A DNA stretch of 57,092 bases. Source: Bacteroidia bacterium (lineage in GTDB: Bacteria > Bacteroidota > Bacteroidia > Bacteroidales > F082). Made by a program: the position numbers and the translations under genes. Location of the stretch: positions 1-57,092 of the forward strand of contig JAJTAY010000028.1 of assembly GCA_021287165.1 (NCBI GenBank), in the 5' to 3' direction. Under the pieces are notes generated by a model. It was not told where the DNA came from and did no database searches. It saw only the letters and a list, made by a program, of their open reading frames with translations. Below, one piece after another: positions 36,444 through 45,705 of the stretch (position 1 is the first letter of the stretch; each line of letters opens with the position of its first letter).

Positions 36444-38075
36444 ATGGCAAAAGACATCTATTTCGACCTGGAAGCAAGAGAGAAGCTCAAAAAAGGTGTT
36501 GACGCACTCTCCAATGCCGTTAAAGTAACGCTTGGTCCTAAAGGCCGCAACGTGATCATTGAAAAATCGTTTGGCGCACCCCAGATTACCAAGGACGGTG
36601 TGACAGTGGCCAAGGAAGTGGAACTGAAAGACCCGGTTGAAAACATGGGCGCCCAGATGGTTAAAGAAGTGGCCTCGAAAACCAATGACATCGCCGGCGA
36701 CGGTACCACCACCGCCACCGTACTTGCTCAGGCCATCATCACCACAGGTATGAAAAACGTTACCGCCGGTGCTAACCCTATGGACCTGAAGAGGGGTATT
36801 GACAAGGCCGTAGAAAAAGTTAAGGAATCGCTCAAGGCTCAGACCCAGGAAGTTGGCGAAAACAACGAAAAAGTTAAGCAGGTAGCTGCCATTTCGGCCA
36901 ACAACGATATGCATATCGGCGGACTCATTGCCGAAGCCATGGCCAAAGTGAAGAAAGAAGGCGTAATCACCGTTGAGGAAGCCAAGGGTATGGAAACCTA
37001 TGTTGATGTGGTAGAAGGTATGCAGTTCGACCGCGGCTACATCTCGCCCTACTTCATCACCAATGCCGAAAAGATGGAAGCCGTTTACGAAAATCCTTTC
37101 ATCCTGATCCACGACAAGAAGATTTCGGTGATGAAGGATCTGCTTCCCATTCTTGAAAAAACCCTTCAGACTGGCCGTCCGCTCATCATGATCGCAGAAG
37201 ACGTTGAAGGCGAAGCACTTGCAACCCTTGTGGTGAACAGGCTGCGCGGCTCGCTCAAGGTTGCTGCCGTTAAGGCTCCCGGTTTTGGCGACCGCAGGAA
37301 AGAAATGCTCGAGGACATTGCAGTGCTCACCGGCGGTATTGTGGTTTCGGAAGAGAAGGGCTACCGCCTCGAAGATACCACACTCGATATGCTCGGCAAA
37401 GCCGACAAGGTTACCATCAATAAGGACAACACCACCATCGTCAGCGGACACGGCAACAAGGCCAATATCGACGCCCGCGTTGCACAGATTCGCAAGCAGA
37501 TCGAAACCACCACTTCGGACTACGACCGTGAAAAGCTGCAGGAACGCCTTGCAAAGCTTGCCGGCGGCGTAGCCGTGATTTATGTTGGCGCTGCCAGCGA
37601 AGTGGAAATGAAAGAAAAGAAAGACCGCTTCGAAGACGCCCTCAACGCCACCCGTGCTGCCATTGAGGAAGGTATCATTCCCGGAGGTGGTGTTGGTTTC
37701 ATCCGCGCCATCGAAGCCCTTGCCGACCTTAAAGGCGACAACGAAGACGAAAACACCGGTATTGCCATCATCAAGCGCGCACTCGAAGAGCCTCTCCGTC
37801 AGATCGTTGAGAATTCGGGCCTCGAAGGAAGCGTGGTGGTAAACCGTGTAAAAGAAGGAAACGGCGCATTTGGTTACAACGCCCGCACCGAAGTATTCGA
37901 AAACCTGCTCGAAGCTGGTGTCATCGATCCTACCAAGGTTGCCCGCGTAGCTCTTGAAAACGCTGCTTCTATCGCCGGAATGCTCCTCACCACCGAGTGT
38001 GTGCTGGTTGAACACAAAGAACCCAAAGAAAAAGCCATGCCCCCTATGGGCGGCGGAATGGACGGAATGATGTAA
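36444..38075 (+). CDS. groEL: Chaperonin GroEL
   Basis: A 543-residue ring chaperonin. ATP-binding motif [12 protein letters not shown] at about 86-97, the apical domain segment around 190-370, and the ending [11 protein letters not shown], a short GGM-type tail. The codon use is strongly biased (AAG/AAA, CTC/CTT, GGC), as expected for a highly expressed gene. It forms an operon with groES and is followed by a hairpin terminator. The long reverse-strand frame across this gene is a shadow. Confidence 0.98.
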   Translation: MAKDIYFDLEAREKLKKGVDALSNAVKVTLGPKGRNVIIEKSFGAPQITKDGVTVAKEVELKDPVENMGAQMVKEVASKTNDIAGDGTTTATVLAQAIITTGMKNVTAGANPMDLKRGIDKAVEKVKESLKAQTQEVGENNEKVKQVAAISANNDMHIGGLIAEAMAKVKKEGVITVEEAKGMETYVDVVEGMQFDRGYISPYFITNAEKMEAVYENPFILIHDKKISVMKDLLPILEKTLQTGRPLIMIAEDVEGEALATLVVNRLRGSLKVAAVKAPGFGDRRKEMLEDIAVLTGGIVVSEEKGYRLEDTTLDMLGKADKVTINKDNTTIVSGHGNKANIDARVAQIRKQIETTTSDYDREKLQERLAKLAGGVAVIYVGAASEVEMKEKKDRFEDALNATRAAIEEGIIPGGGVGFIRAIEALADLKGDNEDENTGIAIIKRALEEPLRQIVENSGLEGSVVVNRVKEGNGAFGYNARTEVFENLLEAGVIDPTKVARVALENAASIAGMLLTTECVLVEHKEPKEKAMPPMGGGMDGMM

Positions 38076-38104
38076 TCCTCCGCAAGCGCTTTTCATTCTA
38101 ATAC

Positions 38105-38136
38105 GAAGGCTCCCTCACAGGGGGCCTTCTTTGTTT
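38105..38136 (+). terminator. Terminator of groESL
   Basis: GAAGGCTCCC (38105-38114) pairs with GGGGGCCTTC (38120-38129) with one T-G pair, loop TCACA, then TTTGTTTT. Confidence 0.8.
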
Positions 38137-38279
38137 TGTGTAAAAAATTTAACCCTTGGCTAACAGCCTTGATCACTGATGTTTAGAAAAAACATCGATA
38201 AGAAAAGCGTGTATTTTGTTTAATTTTTTGAACAATCTTTTAAACAATTAGCCCTGCTTCCTGTTTATGATTCGTAACA

Positions 38280-39029
38280 ATGACAAAAACTATGACTAAG
38301 TTGAACGGACATACCGAACTGCTTAACGGAAAATATCACCACAACGGCAATGGTAACGGAAACGGCCACTATTATGATATTTCGATCGACCTGATGGGCG
38401 ACGAGCATGTGGCGGGCAGTATCGAAACTCCGATGCGCGAAGATGCATTTGAGCTGAGTGATGATGCCAAGATTGCAAAAATAGAGCAGCACTTCGAGCA
38501 GATCATGCAAACCCTCGGCCTCGACCTGACCGACGATAGTCTTCGCGGAACGCCCCGTCGCGTTGCCAAGATGTACGTTAAGGAAATATTTAAAGGTTTA
38601 AATCCTGCCAACAAGCCCGTTCCCTCGGTATTTGACAATAAGTTTCGCTATGGTCAGATGTTGGTTGAAAAAAGCATCAACCTCAACAGCACCTGCGAGC
38701 ATCATTTTTTGCCCATTTTTGGCAAGGCTCATGTAGGTTATGTGGCCAACGGCGCTGTGATCGGTCTCTCGAAGATCAACCGCATTGTGGATTATTTTGC
38801 CCGTCGTCCGCAGGTGCAGGAGCGTTTGACGGTACAGATAGCCAACGAGCTTAAAAAAGTGCTAAATACCGATGACGTAGCCGTAGTGATCGAAGCCAAA
38901 CACATGTGCGTGTCGTGCAGGGGCATACAGGACGAAAGCAGCACCACGCTTACTGCCGAATACTCGGGAATCTTTAAAAACGAAAAACGCAAAGAAGAAT
39001 TTTTGGCCTATATCGGCTTGAAGATCTGA
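38280..39029 (+). CDS. folE: GTP cyclohydrolase I (second copy, with Asn/Gly/His-rich N-terminus)
   Basis: 249 residues. Residues 1-60 are a non-conserved extension with a run HHNGNGNGNGHYY; the rest is a complete GCH-I domain. All zinc ligands are present: CEHHFLPIFGKAHVGYVA and EAKHMCVSCRG. It is clearly paralogous to the copy at 13385 (shared SKI-R-V-FAR-QVQERLT block) but closer in details such as TSTTLTAEYSG to the tunnel-fold enzymes of other bacteria. Monocistronic: groESL terminator upstream, own terminator downstream. Pterin or deazapurine supply is likely; which copy serves which pathway is unknown. Confidence 0.93.
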   Translation: MTKTMTKLNGHTELLNGKYHHNGNGNGNGHYYDISIDLMGDEHVAGSIETPMREDAFELSDDAKIAKIEQHFEQIMQTLGLDLTDDSLRGTPRRVAKMYVKEIFKGLNPANKPVPSVFDNKFRYGQMLVEKSINLNSTCEHHFLPIFGKAHVGYVANGAVIGLSKINRIVDYFARRPQVQERLTVQIANELKKVLNTDDVAVVIEAKHMCVSCRGIQDESSTTLTAEYSGIFKNEKRKEEFLAYIGLKI

Positions 39030-39068
39030 CCCTTACTCACAAACACTATATACACTTCCCTCAACCCT

Positions 39069-39110
39069 GAGCCCGGATGGCGCCCCAATCGCCTGAAGGG
39101 CTCTTTTTTT
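39069..39110 (+). terminator. Terminator of the second folE
   Basis: GAGCCC (39069-39074) pairs with GGGCTC (39098-39103), with an inner GGCG/CGCC stem (39079-39082 with 39090-39093), followed by seven T. It touches the stop of the convergent nuclease gene. Confidence 0.7.
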
Positions 39111-40155
39111 ACGGTTTGAATTCCTTTACCACAATAATGTAGGAAGGGAAATGGTCGCTGTAGCCACCCATAAACTCACCTCCAACGTAGGTGCGCCAGG
39201 GATAGCCTTTGAAACGGCCGCTGCGCTGTGTGAGATCAACCTTGTTGTGCACACGGGCTGTGCGGAAACGATAAGACGAGAAATCTTCGCCAAGCCACGC
39301 CTGACTGATGATGATCTGGTCGAAAAGGCTCCAGGTATCGCGCCAGGCATTCGAACCGATCCCTTTCTGATATAAGGCAAACATGGGGTTGTACAAGTCG
39401 CCGGTCTTGAGTTCTTTCTGACTTCCTTTTGCCCTAAGGCCTTGTGTGAGACTTTTATTTGTGGGATTGTCGTTCAGGTCGCCCATCACCACAATTTTGG
39501 CCTGGGGATCAAGACTCAGCAATGAATCGGCAATATGACGGGTAAGTTTGGCAGCTGCCATACGAAGCGGCATGGAGCGTTTTTCACCCCCACGCCGGCT
39601 CGGCCAGTGGTTAACAATAACATGAATGCGTTCACCGTCAAAATCACCCGAAACAATAAGCTGATCGCGGGTGCGAAAATCGGGCATACCGTCAACGGTA
39701 AGCGTATAGCTCTTGTGATTCACGGGCTTGAAATATTTCGGCTGATAGAGCATGGCCACATCTACGCCTCTTCGGTCGGGCGAGTGGTAGTGAATGATCT
39801 TGTAATTCCGCGAAGCGAGTGCCGGGTTTATTGCCAGGTCTTCGAGCACCTCGCGGTTTTCTACTTCGGCCACACCCAGGATTGCAGCCCCGTCAGGTGT
39901 GAAATCGAGCCCGATACCATGAATGGCATTAGCCATCTGGTTTATTTTGTGCATGTACTTCCGGCTATCCCAACGGGCCGGGCCCTGAGGGGTAAACTCC
40001 TCATCGTTGGTAAGCGGATCGTTTATGGTATCATACAAATTTTCGAGGTTGTAAAAAGCAATGCAGCCCACCTTAAACTGCTTCTCCTGTGCCTGCGCAA
40101 CATTGAATAGTTGACTTAACAACAGGAAGAAAAAGATCAAATGTCCAGATTTCAT
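39109..40155 (-). CDS. Secreted endonuclease/exonuclease/phosphatase-fold enzyme
   Basis: 348 residues with a signal peptide (about 1-22, ending AQA). The EEP catalytic set is complete: N36 in FYNLENLYD, metal ligand E97 in GVAEVEN, H183 in VNHWPSRRGG, D226 and N228 in GDLNDNP, and D334-H335 in GYSDHFPSY. This fold hydrolyses phosphodiester bonds in DNA, RNA, lipids or inositides with Mg; a secreted member next to a TonB receptor suggests use on an extracellular substrate. It is divergent from the receptor gene, with promoter boxes for each direction in the 210-nt gap. Substrate not proven. Confidence 0.87.
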   Translation of the reverse strand: MKSGHLIFFFLLLSQLFNVAQAQEKQFKVGCIAFYNLENLYDTINDPLTNDEEFTPQGPARWDSRKYMHKINQMANAIHGIGLDFTPDGAAILGVAEVENREVLEDLAINPALASRNYKIIHYHSPDRRGVDVAMLYQPKYFKPVNHKSYTLTVDGMPDFRTRDQLIVSGDFDGERIHVIVNHWPSRRGGEKRSMPLRMAAAKLTRHIADSLLSLDPQAKIVVMGDLNDNPTNKSLTQGLRAKGSQKELKTGDLYNPMFALYQKGIGSNAWRDTWSLFDQIIISQAWLGEDFSSYRFRTARVHNKVDLTQRSGRFKGYPWRTYVGGEFMGGYSDHFPSYIIVVKEFKP

Positions 40156-40207
40156 AATGATATTTTTATGGCAGGCACAGGTATTTGAGCAAGGGTGCCT
40201 TTCCCGA

Positions 40208-40215
40208 CAAAATTA
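40208..40215 (-). promoter_or_regulatory. -7 box of the secreted EEP enzyme
   Basis: Minus-strand TAATTTTG, 52 nt before the ATG at 40155. No good -33 TTTG seen. Confidence 0.45.
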
Positions 40216-40328
40216 GGACATTGTTGCGTTTGACCGGCCTATGGTACCAGTCAGAGCAATTATTTAACCATTAACAGGTTGAAATGCTCAATTCAGGTGT
40301 TTTTAAGATGCGCTTAATGACAATCCAC

Positions 40329-40336
40329 TACCTTTG
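40329..40336 (+). promoter_or_regulatory. -7 box of the TonB receptor gene
   Basis: TACCTTTG, 29 nt before the ATG at 40366; no TTTG at the usual spacing, so expression may be weak or need an activator. Confidence 0.5.
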
Positions 40337-40365
40337 CCGATCAGGAAAAGACCTTATTAATTGTT

Positions 40366-42882
40366 ATGAGAAAAAAGCTACTTATTCTTCTGGGGGCGCT
40401 GGCTTTCGGGTATAACATCCATGCCCAGACCGACACCTCTGCAATGGTGAATCAGGCTGCGCTTCCGGTGATTACGCTTACCGATGGTGATTTCGACGGC
40501 GGTCGCGCCGCCAACGACATTTCGGGACTGCTGCAATCGTCGCGCGACATCTTTGTTTCCACAGCCGGGTTCAACTTTGGGTCGGTGCGCTTTCGTATGC
40601 GAGGCCTCGACTCCGAAAACACCTCAGTGCTTTTCAATGGTGTGAGTATGAACGATCTGGAAACAGGACGGGCCAGCTATTCGACCTGGGGCGGACTGAA
40701 TGATGCCACGCGTTTCACCGAGGTAAACAATGGCATTGGCTCGTCCGACTGGGCTTTTGGTGGCATCGGTGGTGTTACCAACATCCTGACGCGGGCCAGT
40801 CAGTTTCGCAACGCCTTCAACCTGAGTTATGCTGCTTCGAACCGCAGCTACAACAACAGGCTCATGCTGCTCTATGCCACAGGCATGCAGGAAAACGGCT
40901 GGGCTATAACACTGAGCGGTTCGCGACGCTGGGCAGTAAATGGCTATGTACCAGGAACTTTTTATGATGCCTGGTCGTGGTTTGCATCTGTGGAGAAGAA
41001 ACTAAACAACCGCCACAGCCTGGGGCTGATAGCCTTTGCAGCGCCTACAAAGCGTGGGATGGCGGCCGTTTCGGTTCAGGAAGCCTACGATTTGGCAGGA
41101 ACGAACTTTTACAATGCCAATTGGGGCTATCAAAACGGCGAAGTCCGGAATTCGCGCGTCAGCAGTTACAATCAGCCAATGTTTCAACTTTCGCACTATT
41201 GGACGCCAAACCAGAAAACCACCCTGCAAACCACAGCCTTCACATGGTTTGGCCCCGGAGGAAGCACTGCCTTAGACTGGAACGAGGCCAATGACCCCAG
41301 GCCGGATTACTACCGAAACCTGCCAAGCTACTGGAGTCAGCGCTCCGACGAAACCAACTATGCCTACTATCTGGACCAATGGACCAATAACGAAAGTTTC
41401 AGGCAATTGCAGTGGGACCACTTTTTCTTTGCCAACAGCAAAAACCTGTTCACTGTAAACAACGCCAACGGCATTGCCGGTAATCGTGTTACAGGCAATA
41501 AATCGAAATTCATTGTTGAAGATCGCAGAATGGACCGCAATGTCCTGGGGATCAATATCAACGCCCAACATCAGCTGAACGCCGCCACACGCTTTTCAGG
41601 CGGAGTCAGCTACACGAGCTCCAAGACTCATCATCACAAAAGGCTGAACGACCTACTTGGCGGCGATTTTTGGCTCGATATTGATAAATATTCCGATCAG
41701 GAGCCTTTCCAAATCACCGATGCCTCGCAAAACGACCTCCGGAAACCGAACCGCATCGTTAAAGAAGGTGATATTTTCGGCTACGACTATATTGCCAATG
41801 TAAAAACGGCCGAGCTTTGGGCTCAGGCTGAACATAAATTCAGTCGGGTGGAAACCTATCTTGGGGCCAAGCTAAGCACTACTGATTTCTGGCGCACCGG
41901 CAATATGCAGAATGGTCGTTTTCCGGACAACTCCTACGGCGACGATAGTAAAACCAGTTTTCTGAATTACGGGATAAAGGCAGGTGCGGTTTATGCCATC
42001 AACGGCCGCAACTACCTCATGGCCAATGCATCCATGCTAACCAGGCCACCATATTTCAGAGACGTTTATCTCTCGCCCCGCACCCGCGACACCAAGGTTG
42101 CCAATATCCAAAACCAAAATGTACTGGGAGCGGACATCAGCTACATTTTACGGTCGCCAAACCTGAAAGCACGCATTACCCTGTATCAGACCGAAGTACA
42201 TAATGATTTGTGGACCAGAAGCTATTACCACGAAGACCTGAGAGCCTTTGTCAATTATGCCATGACCGACGTTGACACACGCAGCCAGGGCATTGAATTT
42301 GGTGCAGAAATCAACATTTCCCCCACACTCTCGGCGCACGCTGTGGCCGGCCATGGCATTCACATTTTTACCAACCGACCCAATGTGACCATTGCCGCTG
42401 ATAATGATGCAAAACTTCTTGCAGAAAACAGGACCGTTTACCTAAAAAACTATTATGTAGGCGGATCGCCGCAAACTATTTATTCTGTCGGACTTCGCTA
42501 CAACTCCCCAAAATTCTGGTTTGCCGGCCTGAGTGTCAACTATTTCGACAATGCCTACCTTGAACCCAACCCCGATAATCACACCAAAGAGGCCATGAGC
42601 CGCTATGCTGAAGGCGACATCAGAATCGACAAGCTGCTGGTGCAGAAAAAACTCGATCCGGGTCTTACACTCGACTTTTTCGGAGGCAAATCGTGGCGCG
42701 TTAAAGACGGACTTTTGCTGCTCAATGTGAGCGTTAATAATCTTCTCAACCAGAAGGATATCGTTTCGTGGGGCTTTGAGCAGTTGAGAACCGACCTCCG
42801 CGACCCAGACCGTTTCCCGGCCAAATATGCCTATATGTATGGCACCACCTATTTTATCAGCCTTACCTACAGAAAAAATTAA
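40366..42882 (+). CDS. TonB-dependent outer-membrane receptor
   Basis: 838 residues with signal peptide (MRKKLLILLGALAFGYNIHAQ), a plug domain at about 40-150 (LLQSSRDIFVSTAGFNFGSVRFRMRGLD, GGVTNILTR) and a 22-strand-type barrel ending in YFISLTYRKN with the usual terminal aromatic pattern. It lacks the N-terminal carboxypeptidase-like extension of SusC proteins and no SusD partner is adjacent, so this is not a classical glycan utilisation pair. The next gene, a lipoprotein, follows after 26 nt. Together with the divergent EEP enzyme it suggests uptake of a substrate that is first cut outside. Confidence 0.88.
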   Translation: MRKKLLILLGALAFGYNIHAQTDTSAMVNQAALPVITLTDGDFDGGRAANDISGLLQSSRDIFVSTAGFNFGSVRFRMRGLDSENTSVLFNGVSMNDLETGRASYSTWGGLNDATRFTEVNNGIGSSDWAFGGIGGVTNILTRASQFRNAFNLSYAASNRSYNNRLMLLYATGMQENGWAITLSGSRRWAVNGYVPGTFYDAWSWFASVEKKLNNRHSLGLIAFAAPTKRGMAAVSVQEAYDLAGTNFYNANWGYQNGEVRNSRVSSYNQPMFQLSHYWTPNQKTTLQTTAFTWFGPGGSTALDWNEANDPRPDYYRNLPSYWSQRSDETNYAYYLDQWTNNESFRQLQWDHFFFANSKNLFTVNNANGIAGNRVTGNKSKFIVEDRRMDRNVLGININAQHQLNAATRFSGGVSYTSSKTHHHKRLNDLLGGDFWLDIDKYSDQEPFQITDASQNDLRKPNRIVKEGDIFGYDYIANVKTAELWAQAEHKFSRVETYLGAKLSTTDFWRTGNMQNGRFPDNSYGDDSKTSFLNYGIKAGAVYAINGRNYLMANASMLTRPPYFRDVYLSPRTRDTKVANIQNQNVLGADISYILRSPNLKARITLYQTEVHNDLWTRSYYHEDLRAFVNYAMTDVDTRSQGIEFGAEINISPTLSAHAVAGHGIHIFTNRPNVTIAADNDAKLLAENRTVYLKNYYVGGSPQTIYSVGLRYNSPKFWFAGLSVNYFDNAYLEPNPDNHTKEAMSRYAEGDIRIDKLLVQKKLDPGLTLDFFGGKSWRVKDGLLLLNVSVNNLLNQKDIVSWGFEQLRTDLRDPDRFPAKYAYMYGTTYFISLTYRKN

Positions 42883-42908
42883 GACACATAACATTGATAT
42901 TCATAGAC

Positions 42909-45521
42909 ATGAAAAAGACAAATTTGCTTTTATCCACCTTGATACTGTTGTTTCTGGCCGGTGCCTGTGTAAAGCAGGAATTCGACAAACCCCCGATTGG
43001 CCAGTTGCCCGTAGGCGATGTCTACACCATAGGCGACCTCGTCACTATGCTCAATACCACAGGAGCAACCCAGTTTAACAAGGATGCTTCGGTGTATGCC
43101 GTCGTAACCATGGACGAAACCTCGGGCAACATCTATAAAAACGCCTACATCCAGGATGCAACCGGAGCAATCAATGTAAGACTTAAAGAATCGGGCGGTT
43201 TGCGTGTGGGTGATTCTGTCCGTGTTTATTTAAAAAACGTGATCCTCTCAACGTACAATGGTATGCGGCAACTCGACAATGTGCACAACGACAGCAACAT
43301 TGTAATTCTTGCCAATCAGCGCTATCGCAAGCCCGATACGGTGACCATTACTCAAATCCTGAGCGGCCAATATCAGGCAAAGCTTGTTTACCTTAAAGAC
43401 GTACAGTTTATTGCCGGTGATACTGCTCTTGCATGGAGCGATAATAATGCCAGTACTAATCGCATGCTCGAAGACTGTGATGGTAAAACCATCATTGTGC
43501 GTACCAGCAACTTCGCAAATTTTGCCACCAAAAATCTCCCAAACGGAAAAGGTGGGCTTGTAGCTGTTGCAGGAGTTTTCAACTCAACCTGGCAGCTTTA
43601 TGTCCGCACGCTTTCTGAAGTGCAGATGAACGACAACCGCTGCGGTGGTGGTGGCGGTGGAGGACTCACTCCGGTGGACGAAGTGAATCAGGATTTCAAT
43701 GGTGTTACAGCCGATGTGGATATTAACTTCCAGGGCTGGTCGAACATTGCCGAGGCCGGTACCCGCAGATGGCAGGGGAAAATTTTCAGCGGAAATGGAT
43801 ATGCACAGGCTACCGGATTTAATTCCAACCAGACCAGTATCGTGAGCTGGCTCATTACTCCTCCTGTAAAAATGGATGTGGCGAAAAAACTTAGATTCAA
43901 GACCGCCAAGTCGTTCTGGGCTCACGAATCGGCCCAGCCAATGCAGGTTCTGGTATCAAGCAATTTCGACGGAACTAATATTTCGGCAGCTACATGGACG
44001 CCCATCAATGCCCGCCTTGCTACACAAACCGATGCCGACAACGCCTGGATAGAATCGGGCGATATCGACCTGAGCATGTTTATTCCCGAAGGAAAAATTG
44101 CTGTGGCGTTTAAGTATTCCGGAAGCCATACACTTTCCACCTCCTATCGTGTCGACGACGTTTACATCGGCACACAAGGCGGTGGCGGCGGCGGTGGCGG
44201 AAATGCCGGCACCATCGACAACCCATTTACTGTCGAAGAAGCTATTGAAAAGCAAAACGCTAATCCTTACGTGGTTGGCTGGGTGCAGGGCTATATCGTT
44301 GGAGCGGTTAAAAGCGGTGTAAGCAGTGTTAGCTCTGCTGCCGACATTGACTTTGTCGCCCCGTTCAGCTCGGCTACCAATGTGCTGATTGCCAGCAATA
44401 TGAATGAAACCGACTTCACCAGGTGTGTGGTTGTGAACTTACCGTCGGGCACTCCGCTGCGCACTCAGGTAAACCTGATGGACAATCCAGGTAACCTGAA
44501 AAAACAACTCAAGGTTACCGGCACCCTTCGTACCTACTTTGGCATTGCCGGCCTTCGCGACGCTCCAGGCCAAACCGGTGACTTTGTGCTTCAGGGCAGC
44601 GGTGGCGGCGGTGGCGGTGGTGGCACCGGTACACAAGCCGATCCTTTTACCGTAGCTCAGGGTATTGAGAAGCAAAACGCGACACCTTATGTTGTGGGAT
44701 GGGTCAGGGGCTACATTGTTGGTTCGGTAAAAACCGGTGTAAGCTCTGTAACCTCCTCTGCCGACATTCATTGGGCGGCACCTTTCACATCTGCTACCAA
44801 TGTGCTCATAGCAGATACTCCAACAGAAAACGACTATACAAAGTGCGTGGTAGTGAATCTTCCCGCTGGCTCGGCACTGCGCACACAGGTTAACCTTTTG
44901 GATAATCCTGCCAATTTTGGTAAACGCCTCAATGTGACTGGGACACTGCGCACCTATTTTGGCATCGCAGGCCTGCGCGATGCTCCCGGCACAGCTGCCG
45001 ACTTCGTACTTGAAGGTGGCGGTGGCGGCGGTGGTGGCAATACCATCTTCGTCGAAAACTTCGATACCAACCTGGGCGTTTTCACAGCAGTAAGTGTTGT
45101 TGGCAACGAGGTATGGACCTGGGGCAATTTCGACGGTGGCTCTGCAGTGATGACCGGTTTTGTCAACCCCAACCGCTTCCCCAACGAAGACTGGCTTATT
45201 TCGCCGGCCATCAACCTGAGCAGCATCAACAATGCCGTGGTTAACATACGTCAGGCAGCCAATTTTGTGAGCAACGACTGGACACTCCTTCAGGTTATGG
45301 TTTCGAGCAATTATACCAGCGGAAACCCAAATGATGCCACCTGGACTGAGCTGACCATTCCAAACAGACCAGCAGGAACAAATTGGACCTTTGTTGACAG
45401 TGGCGACATCAGTCTGGCTGCCTTCGGCGGACAAGCAAATGTTCGCATTGCATTTCGCTATCGCTCCACCACCACCATTGCCTCAACCTGGGAGATCAGC
45501 AAAGTGGAAGTGAAAAACTAA
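42909..45521 (+). CDS. Multidomain surface lipoprotein with DUF5689-like and tandem DUF6359-like domains
   Basis: 870 residues starting with a lipoprotein signal (LLLSTLILLFLAGAC). Domains in order: a DUF5689-like, OB-fold-type domain (about 30-240); a choice-of-anchor/jelly-roll-like domain (about 255-420); two tandem DUF6359-like domains (about 437-562 and 576-702) 73% identical by eye; a second jelly-roll-like domain (about 712-870). Seven- or eight-glycine runs separate them (43644-43664, 44178-44201, 44601-44624, 45015-45038). The ATG at 42909 is chosen over a TTG at 42894. Probably tethered to the outer membrane with the receptor upstream as a binding partner. Domain names are from memory of pattern, not a search. 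Confidence 0.8.
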   Translation: MKKTNLLLSTLILLFLAGACVKQEFDKPPIGQLPVGDVYTIGDLVTMLNTTGATQFNKDASVYAVVTMDETSGNIYKNAYIQDATGAINVRLKESGGLRVGDSVRVYLKNVILSTYNGMRQLDNVHNDSNIVILANQRYRKPDTVTITQILSGQYQAKLVYLKDVQFIAGDTALAWSDNNASTNRMLEDCDGKTIIVRTSNFANFATKNLPNGKGGLVAVAGVFNSTWQLYVRTLSEVQMNDNRCGGGGGGGLTPVDEVNQDFNGVTADVDINFQGWSNIAEAGTRRWQGKIFSGNGYAQATGFNSNQTSIVSWLITPPVKMDVAKKLRFKTAKSFWAHESAQPMQVLVSSNFDGTNISAATWTPINARLATQTDADNAWIESGDIDLSMFIPEGKIAVAFKYSGSHTLSTSYRVDDVYIGTQGGGGGGGGNAGTIDNPFTVEEAIEKQNANPYVVGWVQGYIVGAVKSGVSSVSSAADIDFVAPFSSATNVLIASNMNETDFTRCVVVNLPSGTPLRTQVNLMDNPGNLKKQLKVTGTLRTYFGIAGLRDAPGQTGDFVLQGSGGGGGGGGTGTQADPFTVAQGIEKQNATPYVVGWVRGYIVGSVKTGVSSVTSSADIHWAAPFTSATNVLIADTPTENDYTKCVVVNLPAGSALRTQVNLLDNPANFGKRLNVTGTLRTYFGIAGLRDAPGTAADFVLEGGGGGGGGNTIFVENFDTNLGVFTAVSVVGNEVWTWGNFDGGSAVMTGFVNPNRFPNEDWLISPAINLSSINNAVVNIRQAANFVSNDWTLLQVMVSSNYTSGNPNDATWTELTIPNRPAGTNWTFVDSGDISLAAFGGQANVRIAFRYRSTTTIASTWEISKVEVKN
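44217..45014 (+). repeat. Tandem duplication of a 125-codon domain
   Basis: Copy 1 is at about 44217-44591 and copy 2 at about 44635-45009. They align without gaps over 125 residues with 34 differences; the block TLRTYFGIAGLRDAPG is identical in both. Each copy is followed by an eight-glycine linker. Confidence 0.9.
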
Positions 45522-45540
45522 TAAACTACACCTGTTAAAG

Positions 45541-45570
45541 AAGGCCGCCCGTAAATGGACGGCCTTTTTT
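45541..45570 (+). terminator. Terminator of the receptor-lipoprotein operon
   Basis: AAGGCCGCCC (45541-45550) pairs with GGACGGCCTT (45557-45566), one internal mismatch, loop GTAAAT, then T run. Confidence 0.85.
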
Positions 45571-45705
45571 AGTTTACAACAATCATCTGTTCATCAACAT
45601 TTACCGGCGTTAACAAACCTTATACCGAATTGCAAACCTTAGACGATAATTTTTTCGCAATTTTGCACCCTTATCGGGCGTTTGTTGCGCGAAACTGAAA
45701 AGGAA

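Noticed and set aside
36405..38096. A 563-codon open frame on the minus strand opposite groEL
   Set aside because: It lies fully antisense to an unmistakable GroEL gene; long antisense frames are common opposite highly biased genes, and its translation is rich in F, H, G and V with no recognisable domain.
43644..45038. Regularly spaced GGT/GGC tracts as a CRISPR-like or microsatellite array
   Set aside because: The tracts are in frame, encode glycine linkers at domain borders, and the sequence between is coding and homologous rather than spacer-like.
44439..45434. A 331-codon minus-strand frame across the repeat-rich lipoprotein
   Set aside because: It mirrors the duplicated domains and glycine tracts of the real gene; its composition (C, H, A, T-rich) is not protein-like.
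40366..45521. SusC/SusD glycan utilisation locus
   Set aside because: The receptor lacks the SusC N-terminal extension, the lipoprotein has no SusD-like helical repeats, and no glycoside hydrolase is nearby.
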